Of a stretch of DNA of 64,000 nucleotides, positions 7,642 through 16,875 are shown piece after piece. The position numbers were made by a program, and so were the translations under genes. Position 1 is the first letter of the stretch. Every line of letters starts with the position of its first letter. The stretch covers positions 124,001 through 188,000 of the forward strand of contig NZ_FQXP01000005.1 of NCBI RefSeq assembly GCF_900130005.1, written 5' to 3'. The stretch is from Clostridium collagenovorans DSM 3089 (lineage in GTDB: Bacteria > Bacillota > Clostridia > Clostridiales > Clostridiaceae). The notes below the pieces were generated by a model. That model did not search any database, was not told the DNA's origin, and saw nothing but the letters and a program-made list of their open reading frames with translations.

Positions 7642-8647
7642 ATAATAACTTTGATTTATCATTCATACTAAATACAAGAGCTACAATAGCTCCCCCTATA
7701 AGTCCACCTATATGAGCCATTTGATCTATATTCGCTATACTCATTCCCATAACTAAGTTAAGACCTATTACTATAACTATATTCTTTATGAACTCTTTTC
7801 CCACTCTATTTTTATTTTTTAGAGCATAGACAAGTATAGCACCTAAAAGCCCAAAGATTGCTCCTGATGCTCCTATACCAATACCTCTTAAAAATAAAGA
7901 ACTTACTATAGATGCTAAAATTCCTGAAATAAAATATATTGATATATATTTCTTCTTTCCAAAGACCTCAGCAACTAATGGTCCTAAAGCATATAAGGCA
8001 TACATATTAAATATTAAGTGAATAAGTCCTCCATGTAAAAACATTGAAGTTACAAATCTATATATATCTATAATTCCCATGTACTTAATATTTAAGTTAG
8101 CTCCTAACTTAAATAAAGCCATATTATCTATCTCTATGATGTTTCCGCCTAATCTTACTGATACTATTGTAGATACTAGATATACTAAGATATTTATAAG
8201 AATAAGTATTTTAGTAACCTTATCGAACCTATTCTCTTCATTTTCTTTTATTTTATTTAGATATCTAGCTATTCTAGCACTACTATCACTTAAATAATTT
8301 GGCACGTTTCCTAAGTAATTTACATTGTACTCTTCTTCATTAACTAAAACTCCAGTTATACCTAAGTCATAAGCTTTTTTGCTAATTAATTCTTTATTTT
8401 TATTGTTTAAAAATATAACAGCATTTATCTCAACTGTACCCTCTGTATTTCCTAATACTATGTTTCTATAATATCTATAAAACTCTAAATTGCTTTCATC
8501 TAAAAATATTACAAATCTCTGACCATCTTCTTCTGACTTCGCTGCCCATGAAGATTTATATTCAGCAGCTCCCTCCAGTTCTATTAATGCATAATTAAAA
8601 TTATTTATCATAGTAGATATAAATTTATCTGCATATTTCTTTTTCAT
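7640..8647 (-). CDS. Rhomboid family intramembrane serine protease
   Basis: The 335-aa protein has about 140 cytosolic residues before the membrane domain. That domain starts near ILILINILVYLVSTIV and has six or so helices. The catalytic Ser is S261 in GIGASGAIFG, and the His is in MAHIGGLIGG. The HGGLIHLIFNMYALY motif with conserved His and Asn is also present. It should cleave transmembrane substrates within the bilayer; its substrates are unknown. The ribosome binding site GGAAAG is 5 bases from ATG. It is monocistronic. Confidence 0.92.
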   Translation of the reverse strand: MKKKYADKFISTMINNFNYALIELEGAAEYKSSWAAKSEEDGQRFVIFLDESNLEFYRYYRNIVLGNTEGTVEINAVIFLNNKNKELISKKAYDLGITGVLVNEEEYNVNYLGNVPNYLSDSSARIARYLNKIKENEENRFDKVTKILILINILVYLVSTIVSVRLGGNIIEIDNMALFKLGANLNIKYMGIIDIYRFVTSMFLHGGLIHLIFNMYALYALGPLVAEVFGKKKYISIYFISGILASIVSSLFLRGIGIGASGAIFGLLGAILVYALKNKNRVGKEFIKNIVIVIGLNLVMGMSIANIDQMAHIGGLIGGAIVALVFSMNDKSKLL

Positions 8648-8969
8648 GAATCTTTCCTTTCCTATAGATTGAGTTTTAATTTATCTATAATAGCTTGATT
8701 TAAATTCTAAAAACATTCTACCATAAAATTTCTATATGTTCCTATAAAATCATAAAGTTTTTACATTTTATCTACTATATCAATAAAAGTTTACATTAAA
8801 ATAATAAGACTTCCATAATTAAAATTTTCATAGCACCATATTTTCTAAATGCATAATAAAATTATATAAATGAAAAATACTCCTACCATAACTTCATAAG
8901 CTTATATAATTTGAAGCTTTCACAATAAACTTTTATAAATCTACTTACTCTAAAACATAAAAGATTATA
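8648..8969. other. AT-rich intergenic region
   Basis: This stretch holds the rhomboid gene promoter and otherwise only A/T-rich DNA. I see no ORF with a ribosome binding site and no structured RNA before the pepD terminator at 8971. Confidence 0.5.
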
Positions 8970-8970
8970 A

Positions 8971-9013
8971 AAACTCCTATAATATAGATATTCCCTCTAT
9001 ATTATAGGAGTTT
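8971..9013 (-). terminator. Terminator after pepD
   Basis: A perfect 16-bp stem with arms 8971-8986 and 8998-9013 (AAACTCCTATAATATA and its complement). On the minus strand it is followed by T-rich sequence. Confidence 0.85.
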
Positions 9014-9035
9014 AATTGATTTAGCTTATAAAAAT

Positions 9036-10496
9036 CTATTTAAGATCTTTTAATACCTCTACTAAGTATTGGTACATTCTATCTGTAGATTCTATGCTTA
9101 TATGCTCATCTGGAGTATGAACGTCATAAATGTTTGGTCCGAATGAAATCATATCCATATCGCTTCCAAACTTACCACCAAATAATCCACACTCTAATCC
9201 AGCATGTATAGCACTTATTTCTGGCTTGTTACCAAATGTTTTTTCAAATACACTTACAAATGTATCTCTTAGTTTAGAATCTGGTCTATATTGCCAAGCT
9301 GGGTAATCAGATATAAATTCTACCTCAGCACCAGTCATTTTAGATATGATTGTACCAACAGCATTAATTTGCTCTTTTAGTGTTCTAACTGAACTTCTAA
9401 CACAGTTTTCAAATTTAACACAGTTATCTTCTGTAATTATAACACCTAAGTTATTTGAACTTTCAACTAATCCTTTAATTGCCATGCTCATTGTTTGAAT
9501 TCCATTAGGAATTAACATAATGATGTTAATAATTTTTTCTGTAGTTTCAGCAGTAAATACTTCTTCTACTTTTCCATCAAAGTTTTCAACAGTTAAAGTT
9601 ACATCTGGATCTTGAGCATTTAATTCAACTTTAAATACTTCATTCCACTCTTTAACTTTAGCTTCTAAAGCTGCTACATCATTAGGTTTAACTAAAACTA
9701 CTGCGTCTGATTCACGAGGAATAGCATTCATTTTTGCTCCACCATCGATACTTGCTAACTTGAAGTTTACAGTTTTTCTTAAGTCCTCTAAGAATCTTCC
9801 CATTAACTTGTTAGAGTTACCTCTTTCTTTGTTAATTTCCATTCCAGAGTGACCACCTTTAAGTCCTCTAATTTTCACAACTTTTCTTTCACACTCTGAA
9901 CAAGCAGCTTCTTTAACAACTGGAAGTGAAATTACTTGTCTTACTCCACCTGCACAGCTTACTAAAAGAATACCCTCTTCTTCTGAATCTATATTAATTA
10001 ATATTCTTCCTGAAATATTTTTAGGATCTAAACTTTGAGCTCCACCCATTCCAGCTTCCTCATCAGTAGTAGCTAAAAGTTCTAATGGTGCATGATCTAC
10101 ATCATTAGAAGCTAATATTGCTAATCCAAATGCTAAAGCAATACCATTATCTGCTCCTAAAGTTGTTCCATCAGCTCTTAAAGTATCTCCTTCAACGATG
10201 AACTTAATTGGATCCTTTTCAAAGTCATGTACTGTGTCTGTATTTTTTTCACAAACCATATCCATGTGTCCTTGAAGTACTACAGTTGGAGAATTTTCGT
10301 ATCCCTTAGTTCCAGGCTTTCTTATAATTACATTTAAAGCTTCGTCTTGAGTGTAATCTAATCCGTGTTTTTTAGCAAAGTCTACTAACCAATCACTTAT
10401 AGCTTTCTCATTTCCAGAACCTCTTGGTATTTCGTTCATTTCCTTGAAATACTTGAATACCTCATAGCTTTTTAAATTTTTTAATTGTTCTAACAT
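9036..10496 (-). CDS. pepD: Aminoacyl-histidine dipeptidase PepD (M20)
   Basis: This 486-aa M20-family protein is a cytosolic Xaa-His dipeptidase (carnosinase type). Zinc-binding and catalytic residues are visible in QGHMDMVCEKN (His and Asp), LGADNGIALAF (bridging Asp), TTDEEAGMGG (catalytic Glu) and the C-terminal DVHTPDEHIS (His). The length fits the PepD subgroup. It is the second gene after the MntP-like gene, with only 15 bp between them and a GGGAGGATT ribosome binding site in the gap, so the two form an operon. The function is peptide scavenging. Confidence 0.93.
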   Translation of the reverse strand: MLEQLKNLKSYEVFKYFKEMNEIPRGSGNEKAISDWLVDFAKKHGLDYTQDEALNVIIRKPGTKGYENSPTVVLQGHMDMVCEKNTDTVHDFEKDPIKFIVEGDTLRADGTTLGADNGIALAFGLAILASNDVDHAPLELLATTDEEAGMGGAQSLDPKNISGRILINIDSEEEGILLVSCAGGVRQVISLPVVKEAACSECERKVVKIRGLKGGHSGMEINKERGNSNKLMGRFLEDLRKTVNFKLASIDGGAKMNAIPRESDAVVLVKPNDVAALEAKVKEWNEVFKVELNAQDPDVTLTVENFDGKVEEVFTAETTEKIINIIMLIPNGIQTMSMAIKGLVESSNNLGVIITEDNCVKFENCVRSSVRTLKEQINAVGTIISKMTGAEVEFISDYPAWQYRPDSKLRDTFVSVFEKTFGNKPEISAIHAGLECGLFGGKFGSDMDMISFGPNIYDVHTPDEHISIESTDRMYQYLVEVLKDLK

Positions 10497-10511
10497 TTAA
10501 GTAATCCTCCC

Positions 10512-11060
10512 TTAAAACATAATCTTTATACCCAATAGTATGAGTATAACTGCTCCTATGTATGTAGCATATTTTTCTACTACTTCAATTTTTCGAAGAA
10601 CTTTAGATATGAAAAATGCTATAGATGTCATAACAAAGGTTATTGCTCCAATTATTAATGTATAATAAAGTAGTTCTGCATAGTTTGACAAATTACTCGC
10701 TATTCCAAACATTATAGCTCCTGCATCAATACTTACAGATATACCTAATATAATACACATAAAAAATTTCAACACTAATTCTTTTTCTTTATTTTCAAAT
10801 TCTTCTTTCAATATTATTATACCAACGAGAGATACAATAAATCCAGACATTATTTGGGGAACTTTTAAAAAATAAGTATTAAAAATAATTCCTAATACTC
10901 CACCTATAAAAGCTATAAAAAACTGAAAAAATCCAAAACTAGAGCAAACCCCCAATTTCATAGTTCCATTAACTCTCTTATCTAATCCTATCGAAAGCGC
11001 CACAGCAAAGGCATCTAAGGATACTGCCAAAGCTATTAGTATTACATAATAAATGTTCAT
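10512..11060 (-). CDS. MntP/YtaF-type (DUF204) manganese exporter family protein
   Basis: This 182-aa protein has about six transmembrane helices arranged as two DUF204 repeats. The repeat signatures are LAVSLDAFAVALSIGL near the N-terminus and GISVSIDAGAIMFGIAS near residue 115; each keeps the membrane-embedded Asp expected in the manganese exit path. Size and motifs fit MntP; the related sporulation protein YtaF is slightly longer, so the exact subgroup is uncertain. It lies upstream of pepD in a tight two-gene operon. No yybP-ykoY manganese riboswitch is seen upstream. Confidence 0.82.
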   Translation of the reverse strand: MNIYYVILIALAVSLDAFAVALSIGLDKRVNGTMKLGVCSSFGFFQFFIAFIGGVLGIIFNTYFLKVPQIMSGFIVSLVGIIILKEEFENKEKELVLKFFMCIILGISVSIDAGAIMFGIASNLSNYAELLYYTLIIGAITFVMTSIAFFISKVLRKIEVVEKYATYIGAVILILLGIKIMF

Positions 11061-11133
11061 CTAACCCTCCTCAACTCTTAATAAATTTTCTATATTTAAA
11101 GTTATGAAGACAAAGATTATATTATTACAAAAT

Positions 11134-11168
11134 AAAAAAAGCTTAAAAATTTTTATTTTAAGCTTTTT
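11134..11168 (-). terminator. Terminator after the SLAP-domain gene
   Basis: Stem AAAAAGCTTAAAA / TTTTAAGCTTTTT flanked by an A-run on the plus strand, which is a T-run on minus. It lies just downstream of the minus-strand gene ending at 11192. Confidence 0.7.
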
Positions 11169-11191
11169 GAAAAAATTTAATTATATTAAAT

Positions 11192-12013
11192 CTATCCTAG
11201 TTTCACTGAACATCTTCTTATATCTATATCTTTTTTAACTATATCATCATTTTCGAAGGATAAGTTGCAAACTTTAGCTTTATCCTTACTTATTCTTATG
11301 GATGAAAGATCAAATATACCTGATGCCACTAACTCCTCTTCTTCATGCACAAGTGTTATAGGAAGTTTTCCTAACTCTACATCCATATCAGCACCATTTC
11401 TAATTACTACAACTATATCAATCTTATTTAAAGCTAAATGACTAAGTCTAAATATATTAACAGTAACATTTCCATATGGTACAGCTGGTAAAGTATCTAA
11501 GTACTCTTTTAATTGCTCTCTTATAGTTGTATCAGCTTCCTTTGGAAGATCTTCATATTCCTCAACTTCAACTGTTTCAGTTATTTGAGCATCATTAGTA
11601 TATACTACCTTCCATTTCTTATCACAGATATTCTTATCTAACACACTTTCTTTATCTAAGTATACTTTAAATGGTCTAGCCTTAAGAGATGGTATCTGTC
11701 CAGCATCTGTGAACTCCACAAAGGCCTGAGCTAATACGTTATTTTCTTCATCTATTATTCTCATAGGAACTGTATTTATTAATATACTTCTCTCTAATCC
11801 ATTTCTTATAAATACACTTAATTCATAGTTTTCTTCACCCTCAAAGATATAAAGTCCATTAATAGCTACTTCCCCATGAGTTAATGGATTTAAAGCCTCA
11901 AGTTCATCATTCCATATTTGTTTTTGAAGATCTGATATTAAAATCTCTTCTTTTTCTGGTAAATATAATTCAAACTTAATTGTTTCTTTTTGATTATTTA
12001 ATTCATTAGCCAT
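11192..12013 (-). CDS. SLAP domain-containing protein
   Basis: The 273-aa protein is acidic and has two related domains of about 90 residues. The first (about 40-120) contains NPLTHGEVAINGLYIFEG and VFIRNGLERSI. The second (about 180-270) contains LPAVPYGNVTVNIFRLSHL and VVIRNGADMDVELGKLP. This duplicated pattern matches the SLAP domain, named from accessory Sec / S-layer assembly proteins. No signal peptide is visible, so it is probably cytosolic. No secA2 or S-layer gene is nearby. Its precise role is unknown. It is monocistronic with a GGGGGATG ribosome binding site. Confidence 0.72.
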   Translation of the reverse strand: MANELNNQKETIKFELYLPEKEEILISDLQKQIWNDELEALNPLTHGEVAINGLYIFEGEENYELSVFIRNGLERSILINTVPMRIIDEENNVLAQAFVEFTDAGQIPSLKARPFKVYLDKESVLDKNICDKKWKVVYTNDAQITETVEVEEYEDLPKEADTTIREQLKEYLDTLPAVPYGNVTVNIFRLSHLALNKIDIVVVIRNGADMDVELGKLPITLVHEEEELVASGIFDLSSIRISKDKAKVCNLSFENDDIVKKDIDIRRCSVKLG

Positions 12014-12222
12014 TTAATTCATCCCCCATTAATTCCCTCTTATGAAACATTATATATTTCACAAAAGAATCCCTTTATTTATATTAACTTTTCATAAATC
12101 ACTACAATATTCAAAGTTAACTTTAATCTTTATAGCTATAATAAGTATATAATTAATTATCTTACATTTATGATGTAGCCTTACTTTTAATATTACCATA
12201 TTCTATATCTTAATATAAAACA

Positions 12223-12636
12223 TTATTCAAACTTATTTTTTGCTTTAATTCCTATGGCAATATATTTTTTAATTAATACCAAAATTAAAAATATTATAGC
12301 ACCTGTTGTGTCTATAAATATATCCTTAATTTGTCCACTTCTACCAACAACAAATAATTGGTGAAATTCATCTGTAGCCGCATAAAAAAATGTAAATAAT
12401 ATTGATAATATGTATAATAGCTTATCCGAAAAGTCTATTTTTAAAGCTTCATATATAAAGAAACATAAAATAAAATATTCCGTTATATGTGCAGCCTTCC
12501 TTATGAACAGTTGACTAAATTCTCCCAAAGTGCTATTTAAATCAATGCCTAGAAAGTTTAAAATCATAATAACTGTACTACTTTTTTCATTAGATGCTGA
12601 TGCATTATCATTAGAAAACTTAAATATTATACTCAT
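12223..12636 (-). CDS. VanZ-like membrane protein (annotated start probably too short)
   Basis: A VanZ-family protein (137 aa from the first ATG) with SNDNASASNEKSS after the first helix, FIRKAAHITEYFILCFFIYE, and YAATDEFHQLFVVGRSGQIK containing the conserved DE-H residues. In the family the first helix reads like RW-LVVLWM-IIF. Here the codons for RWILVVLW lie in frame upstream of the ATG, so the ATG start cuts the first transmembrane helix. No ATG, GTG or TTG exists in frame upstream. An ATA codon at 12699-12697 lies 6 nt after a GGAGGG and would give 158 aa. Family role: some members affect teicoplanin resistance; most are uncharacterised. Confidence 0.83.
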   Translation of the reverse strand: MSIIFKFSNDNASASNEKSSTVIMILNFLGIDLNSTLGEFSQLFIRKAAHITEYFILCFFIYEALKIDFSDKLLYILSILFTFFYAATDEFHQLFVVGRSGQIKDIFIDTTGAIIFLILVLIKKYIAIGIKAKNKFE

Positions 12637-12696
12637 CCATAAAACTACAAGAATCCATCTAAAAACTCTACTATTGAAAACTTTTTGTAAATACTT

Positions 12697-12711
12697 TATT
12701 TCAAGCCCTCC
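12697..12711 (-). promoter_or_regulatory. Shine-Dalgarno and candidate AUA start of the VanZ-like gene
   Basis: On the minus strand GGAGGG (12711-12706) is followed after 6 nt by ATA (12699-12697). That ATA opens the frame encoding IKYLQKVFNSRVFRWILVVL and on into the annotated protein. The TTG just before it is out of frame and reaches a stop at once. Spacing and frame favour initiation at a non-canonical AUA codon, or a nearby sequencing or indel event. Confidence 0.45.
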
Positions 12712-12913
12712 TTTACTATCTCTTATACATATATTACAATAAGTTTATTAAAAACACCATAAATATTCTTTTATTTTGTTTAACACTTTATTATTTTATG
12801 TAAGTAATATCTTAAAATTGTATTTTTTTAAGATATATACTCTTTTAACCATTTTATAGTTAGTTTATAATATAACTAACTATATTTATTAAAATACTTA
12901 AGGAAGTGATGCA

Positions 12914-14023
12914 ATGTCTAACAATTACGACCAAAATAATGGTAGAAGTAATAGCAATAACCGTACTCGACGCACTAATGGAGCTGATAATAAAACTTCT
13001 ACAACAAAAAAGAAAAAGAAATCAAAAAGGCGTAGAAAAAAAAGAGTTTTAAAGGCAATATTATTTTGCTTTTTATTGTTAATTATATTAGGTCTTATTT
13101 CAATTATTTCCATTGGAAATACTATGAATAAAATTAACTCTAAAGATTTTCCTAAAACCAATAGTGCATTAGGTATAGGAAATCTAAAAAGCGAACAAAT
13201 GAATGATGATGTAATTAACATAGCTTGTTTTGGATTAGATCGTAGAACTCCAGATGAACCTTCACGTTCTGACTCTATGATGATTGTATCCTTAGATACA
13301 GTACACAAAAAAGTAAAGGTATCTTCATTAATGAGGGATACTTATGTTAATATTGAAGGTCATGGATATGAAAAATTAACTCATGCATACTTTTATGGCG
13401 GTCCTGAATTAGCTGTAAAAACAATTAATCAAAACTTTAACTTAAACATAAAAAATTATGTTTCTATTGATTTTACTGGACTACAAGATATGGTTGATGC
13501 AATAGGTGGAGTTGAATTAGATATAAACGCAGATGAAATTGATTACATGAATGGATATATCTCTGATCAAAGTTATCAAAGAGGAGTTGAAAATATTCCT
13601 TTAAAAAAAGCTGGTAAACAAACTGTTACTGGTATGCAAGCTTTAGCCTTCACAAGAGTTAGATATACTTCTAGTGGAGACTTTGGAAGAACTTCAAGAC
13701 AAAGAATAGTTCTTAATGCTATGTTTAATAAAATAAAAAAAGGTGGAGTACTTAAGTTTCCTAGCAATGTTAAAAAGTTACTTCCTTTTGTTGAAACAAG
13801 CTTAAATGGCTCTGATATATTTAAATTTGGATCAAAAGCATTTTTCTCAAATTCACTAAACTTAGAGCAAACTCGTTTCCCAATTGATGGTCATTGTTAT
13901 GATTTATATGTAAATGATATTTACTATTTAGGTCATGATGAGGACGCTACTAAACGTGATATATTTAACTTTATATATAATGATGTAGCACCAGGAAAAC
14001 AATTGGAAGATGTTCAAAGATAA
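12914..14023 (+). CDS. LytR-CpsA-Psr (LCP) family protein
   Basis: This 369-aa protein has an Asn/Arg/Lys-rich cytosolic N-terminus (about 45 residues) and one transmembrane helix (about 47-70, ILFCFLLLIILGLISIISIG). An extracellular LCP domain follows. Conserved LCP residues include the Asp/Arg in GLDRRTPDEPSRSDSMMI, SLMRDTYVNI and the Arg pair in FGRTSRQRIVLNAM. These enzymes attach undecaprenyl-pyrophosphate-linked glycopolymers to peptidoglycan. The ribosome binding site is AAGGAAGTG. It is convergent with the CpsB-type phosphatase gene, and both act on surface polysaccharide in other Firmicutes, but no capsule locus is adjacent. Confidence 0.93.
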   Translation: MSNNYDQNNGRSNSNNRTRRTNGADNKTSTTKKKKKSKRRRKKRVLKAILFCFLLLIILGLISIISIGNTMNKINSKDFPKTNSALGIGNLKSEQMNDDVINIACFGLDRRTPDEPSRSDSMMIVSLDTVHKKVKVSSLMRDTYVNIEGHGYEKLTHAYFYGGPELAVKTINQNFNLNIKNYVSIDFTGLQDMVDAIGGVELDINADEIDYMNGYISDQSYQRGVENIPLKKAGKQTVTGMQALAFTRVRYTSSGDFGRTSRQRIVLNAMFNKIKKGGVLKFPSNVKKLLPFVETSLNGSDIFKFGSKAFFSNSLNLEQTRFPIDGHCYDLYVNDIYYLGHDEDATKRDIFNFIYNDVAPGKQLEDVQR

Positions 14024-14047
14024 TATTATGTTTTAAATATTTCAAAT

Positions 14048-14080
14048 AAATGCCTATGATACTTATTATCATAGGCATTT
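14048..14080. terminator. Bidirectional terminator between lcp and cpsB-like genes
   Basis: Stem AAATGCCTATGATA (14048-14061) pairs with TATCATAGGCATTT (14067-14080) around a 5-nt loop, between convergent genes. The T-run is short. Confidence 0.8.
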
Positions 14081-14091
14081 ATTATTTGACA

Positions 14092-14853
14092 CTATCTGAA
14101 GATGCTTTTCATTCTACTAAAGAATCCTTCTCTCTCAATTTCCTTATGCTTTGGAATATTATAATTAGGATCAAAGAAATTCTCCATATTTCTCTTAATT
14201 TTAAGCTTTTTATCTTTATCTAATGATTTGATTACATCACTTATTATAGGTGCTTTTTTACCAGTGTTATGACTATCTGAAGCTATAAAGTCAACTATAT
14301 TATTCCTAACTAATGTATCAGCAGTTGCTTTAACCTTTTTACCAAAGTCTCCTCTTAAGCTTATAGCATTTATCTGAAATAAACACCCTTCCCTAATAAA
14401 ATCATTTAATAATGTTTCATCATTCATAACATAGGTATATCTTTCTGGATGTGCAATTATAGGTATAATCCCTCTAACCCTTAACTCATATATTATATCT
14501 ATAGCGTAAGATGGTAACTTATCAAATGGAAACTCTATTAACATATAGTTTGTATTTTCTATAGGTTGTATTTCTCCATTATCCAGCATCTCTATCAAAT
14601 TAGATCTAATATGTACTTCTTGACCTGCTACAAGTTTAATGTTTAAGTTTTTCTCACTTAATATCTCATTATATCTCTTAACCATATCTCTAACATCAGA
14701 TATTTTGTTAGTAAAATGTCTTGAGTGGTGAGGCGTAGTAATAATAACTGAAATTCCATCATTAATAGCTATATTAATCATATCAAAAAAATCTTTTTCG
14801 TTTTTAGCTCCGTCATCAATTCCTGGAAGTATGTGACAATGCAAATCTACCAT
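14092..14853 (-). CDS. CpsB/CapC-type PHP-domain protein-tyrosine phosphatase
   Basis: The 253-aa PHP-domain protein keeps the metal-binding motifs in order: VDLHCHILPGIDDGA (residues 2-16), TTPHHSRHF, AGQEVHI, IAHPERY and ASDSHNTGKK. This matches the manganese-dependent tyrosine phosphatases (CpsB, YwqE) that dephosphorylate BY-kinases controlling capsule or exopolysaccharide synthesis. No BY-kinase gene lies in the window. A GGGGGATCG ribosome binding site precedes ATG. The assignment is firm at family level; its substrate is not shown by the sequence. Confidence 0.92.
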   Translation of the reverse strand: MVDLHCHILPGIDDGAKNEKDFFDMINIAINDGISVIITTPHHSRHFTNKISDVRDMVKRYNEILSEKNLNIKLVAGQEVHIRSNLIEMLDNGEIQPIENTNYMLIEFPFDKLPSYAIDIIYELRVRGIIPIIAHPERYTYVMNDETLLNDFIREGCLFQINAISLRGDFGKKVKATADTLVRNNIVDFIASDSHNTGKKAPIISDVIKSLDKDKKLKIKRNMENFFDPNYNIPKHKEIEREGFFSRMKSIFR

Positions 14854-15101
14854 AGCGATCCCCCTAAGTTTTATTTTTCAAGATTTCTACAATCTATATA
14901 AACTACTTAATTATCATAATTCATCACAATAATTGTACTATAAATAGATTATAATTTTAATATCAAAATGCATAATTTTATATAATAATAGTTACATATT
15001 ATCATTATATGAATATATAAACATAAAATTTTGAAAATAACTTTCACTTGATAATATAACATATATAATTTAAATTTGCATAATTACAAATTAGTAAATA
15101 G
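14854..15101. other. Intergenic region upstream of the cpsB-like gene
   Basis: Very A/T-rich DNA that must contain the promoter of the minus-strand phosphatase gene. No ORF or structured element is seen before the hairpin that begins at 15102. Confidence 0.4.
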
Positions 15102-15176
15102 AAAAAAGCCATTACATAAGGATTTAGTAATACTATACTTCTTGTATATTAATACCTAACCTCTCATGTAATAGCT
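15102..15176 (-). terminator. Long two-tier hairpin terminator after gene 15257-15664
   Basis: The outer arms are AGCCATTACAT (15106-15116) and ATGTAATAGCT (15166-15176). An inner imperfect stem pairs GTAATACTATAC (15127-15138) with GTATATTAATAC (15144-15155), 10 of 12 positions. On the minus strand the structure ends in TTTTTT. It is longer and more structured than the other terminators here, and could be the 3' end of a small structured RNA. Confidence 0.55.
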
Positions 15177-15256
15177 ACATATTATGTTTATTATTATTTT
15201 AATTTTATGTCTTATAATATCTAAGAATTCTTTTCTATCAACTTTGTTAAATAAAT

Positions 15257-15664
15257 CTACTCTTCTTCATCAACACTTATTGCACTTATATTTTCAACTA
15301 TTTCTGTATTATTCTTTTCTTTATAAATCATAATCACCTTTTCAATTATCAAAGCTAACATAATTACACCTGAAAGAATAAAATACTTACTGCTGAAGAA
15401 GAAAATTATAGTTGCCATAGCTAATAATCCTATGCTTATTAGCTTATTTAACTTAATGAAACCTGTTGCTATACCCCAAATACTTAAAACAATTCCAATA
15501 GCACCAATAGATACCTTAATAAAGTAATTCTTCACCTCTAATGAAAATGCTGGCTCACTAAATCCTTTAGAAATTAAGACCATCATAGATATTATAGATA
15601 TTAATACAGCTAGTACTTCAAACCCAAATTCTATATATCTAAGATATATATTTTTATTCTCCAT
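15257..15664 (-). CDS. Hypothetical four-helix membrane protein
   Basis: A 135-aa protein with four hydrophobic segments: AVLISIISMMVLI, KVSIGAIGIVLSIWGIAT, LISIGLLAMATIIFFF and ILSGVIMLALIIEKVIMIY. The tail is short and acidic. I do not recognise the family. A double GGAGGGAGGG ribosome binding site lies upstream. It is monocistronic, with a long hairpin terminator downstream. The small multi-helix form resembles DUF-type integral membrane proteins; no function can be assigned. Confidence 0.65.
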   Translation of the reverse strand: MENKNIYLRYIEFGFEVLAVLISIISMMVLISKGFSEPAFSLEVKNYFIKVSIGAIGIVLSIWGIATGFIKLNKLISIGLLAMATIIFFFSSKYFILSGVIMLALIIEKVIMIYKEKNNTEIVENISAISVDEEE

Positions 15665-15803
15665 ATTAAAATCCCTCCCTCCAATATAAACTCTTATATT
15701 TATATTAAGAAAAAAGACCTTTTATACCTATAGACTATTAATAATATTAGGTTATTAATAACTCTATTTATAACCACAGATATAACCTGTGGTATTCTTT
15801 ATA

Positions 15804-15849
15804 CAATAAAAATAAACCTTACACATCATTGTAAGGTTTATTTTTATTG
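15804..15849 (-). terminator. Terminator after degV-like gene
   Basis: A perfect 20-bp stem with arms 15804-15823 and 15830-15849 and loop CATCAT. It has A- and T-rich outer arms on both sides, so it could work in both directions. Confidence 0.85.
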
Positions 15850-15873
15850 CACAATTATCATATATCTTTTTAT

Positions 15874-16725
15874 TTACTTATCTACAATAGCAATAGCTAT
15901 TAGTCCTGGTCCACTATGAACCCCTGCAACAGGACTTATTGACCCTGCTCTTCTTACAGTACCAACTTTATTATCACTGCACCAACTCTTTAACTCTTCA
16001 TAAAGTTTATCTGCATCAACTTTTCCATTTCCATCATATATGCCTAACTCTTTACCAGCCTTTAAAGATTCTATTGCTAGCTCATGAATTCTTTTCACAG
16101 CTTGCTTTTTACCTCTAACTTTATCATAGGTAAAATACTTACCATCTTCTCCAACACATATAATAGGTTTCAAATTTAATATAGTACCTATAGCACCGGT
16201 TACCTTACCTATTCTTCCACCTTTAACTAAATATTCTAATGTGTCAACAATGAAGAATATCTTTATTGAGCTTCTTATTTTAGGTAAGGTATCAACTATT
16301 TCTTCATAACTCTTTCCTTCATCTATCATTCTTCTTACTTCTTTAACTATATAGCCTTCACCCTCTGATATTGATCTTGAATCAAATACAGTAGTTGTTA
16401 GCTCTGGGAAGTTTTCAGACACTAACTTAATTGCATTATTTATACCAGATAACCCAGTAGATAATGTTACAGCAATTACATGAGTGTATCCTTCCTCTGT
16501 AAATTTATTGAAAGCATCCTCTATATCAGCCATAGATGGTAACGATGAAGTTGGAATTTCTACTTTTATATTATCATATACCTCTTGAGCTTTAATATCT
16601 ATATTATCCCTGTACTCTCTATCCTTATAGATAATTCTAAAAGGTAAAATAATAATATTATTTTCTTCAGCATATTTAACATCTAAATCTGCTGTACTAT
16701 CTGTAATTATAGCTATTTTTTCCAT
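15874..16725 (-). CDS. DegV family fatty-acid-binding protein
   Basis: This 283-aa protein starts with the DegV signature IAIITDSTADLD. It also has PTSSLPSMADIEDAF and TVFDSRSISEGEGYIV. The ligand-binding Thr/Ser in the first motifs and the C-terminal GTVRRAGSISPVAGVHSGPG are conserved. DegV/FakB proteins bind a fatty acid and present it to the kinase FakA for phosphorylation; no fakA lies nearby. The ribosome binding site is GAGGAGG. It is monocistronic with a strong terminator. Confidence 0.92.
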   Translation of the reverse strand: MEKIAIITDSTADLDVKYAEENNIIILPFRIIYKDREYRDNIDIKAQEVYDNIKVEIPTSSLPSMADIEDAFNKFTEEGYTHVIAVTLSTGLSGINNAIKLVSENFPELTTTVFDSRSISEGEGYIVKEVRRMIDEGKSYEEIVDTLPKIRSSIKIFFIVDTLEYLVKGGRIGKVTGAIGTILNLKPIICVGEDGKYFTYDKVRGKKQAVKRIHELAIESLKAGKELGIYDGNGKVDADKLYEELKSWCSDNKVGTVRRAGSISPVAGVHSGPGLIAIAIVDK

Positions 16726-16875
16726 GTGCTTGCCTCCTCATAAAATTATATTACCTAGAAAGCAATATATATTAATACTATCACTTAATTTCTTTACTGT
16801 GCAATACAAATTAGAGTATAAATATATATTTTTACTATAGTATAAATTTTATCCATATTATGTTTTTATATTAAT

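Noticed and set aside
12914..14853. LCP protein plus CpsB-type phosphatase as a capsule locus
   Set aside because: The genes are convergent with a terminator between them, and no kinase, flippase or glycosyltransferase genes adjoin.
14092..14853. Histidinol phosphatase (another PHP-domain product)
   Set aside because: The LHCHILPGIDDGA start and overall length fit the CpsB/YwqE tyrosine phosphatases better, and no his genes are nearby.
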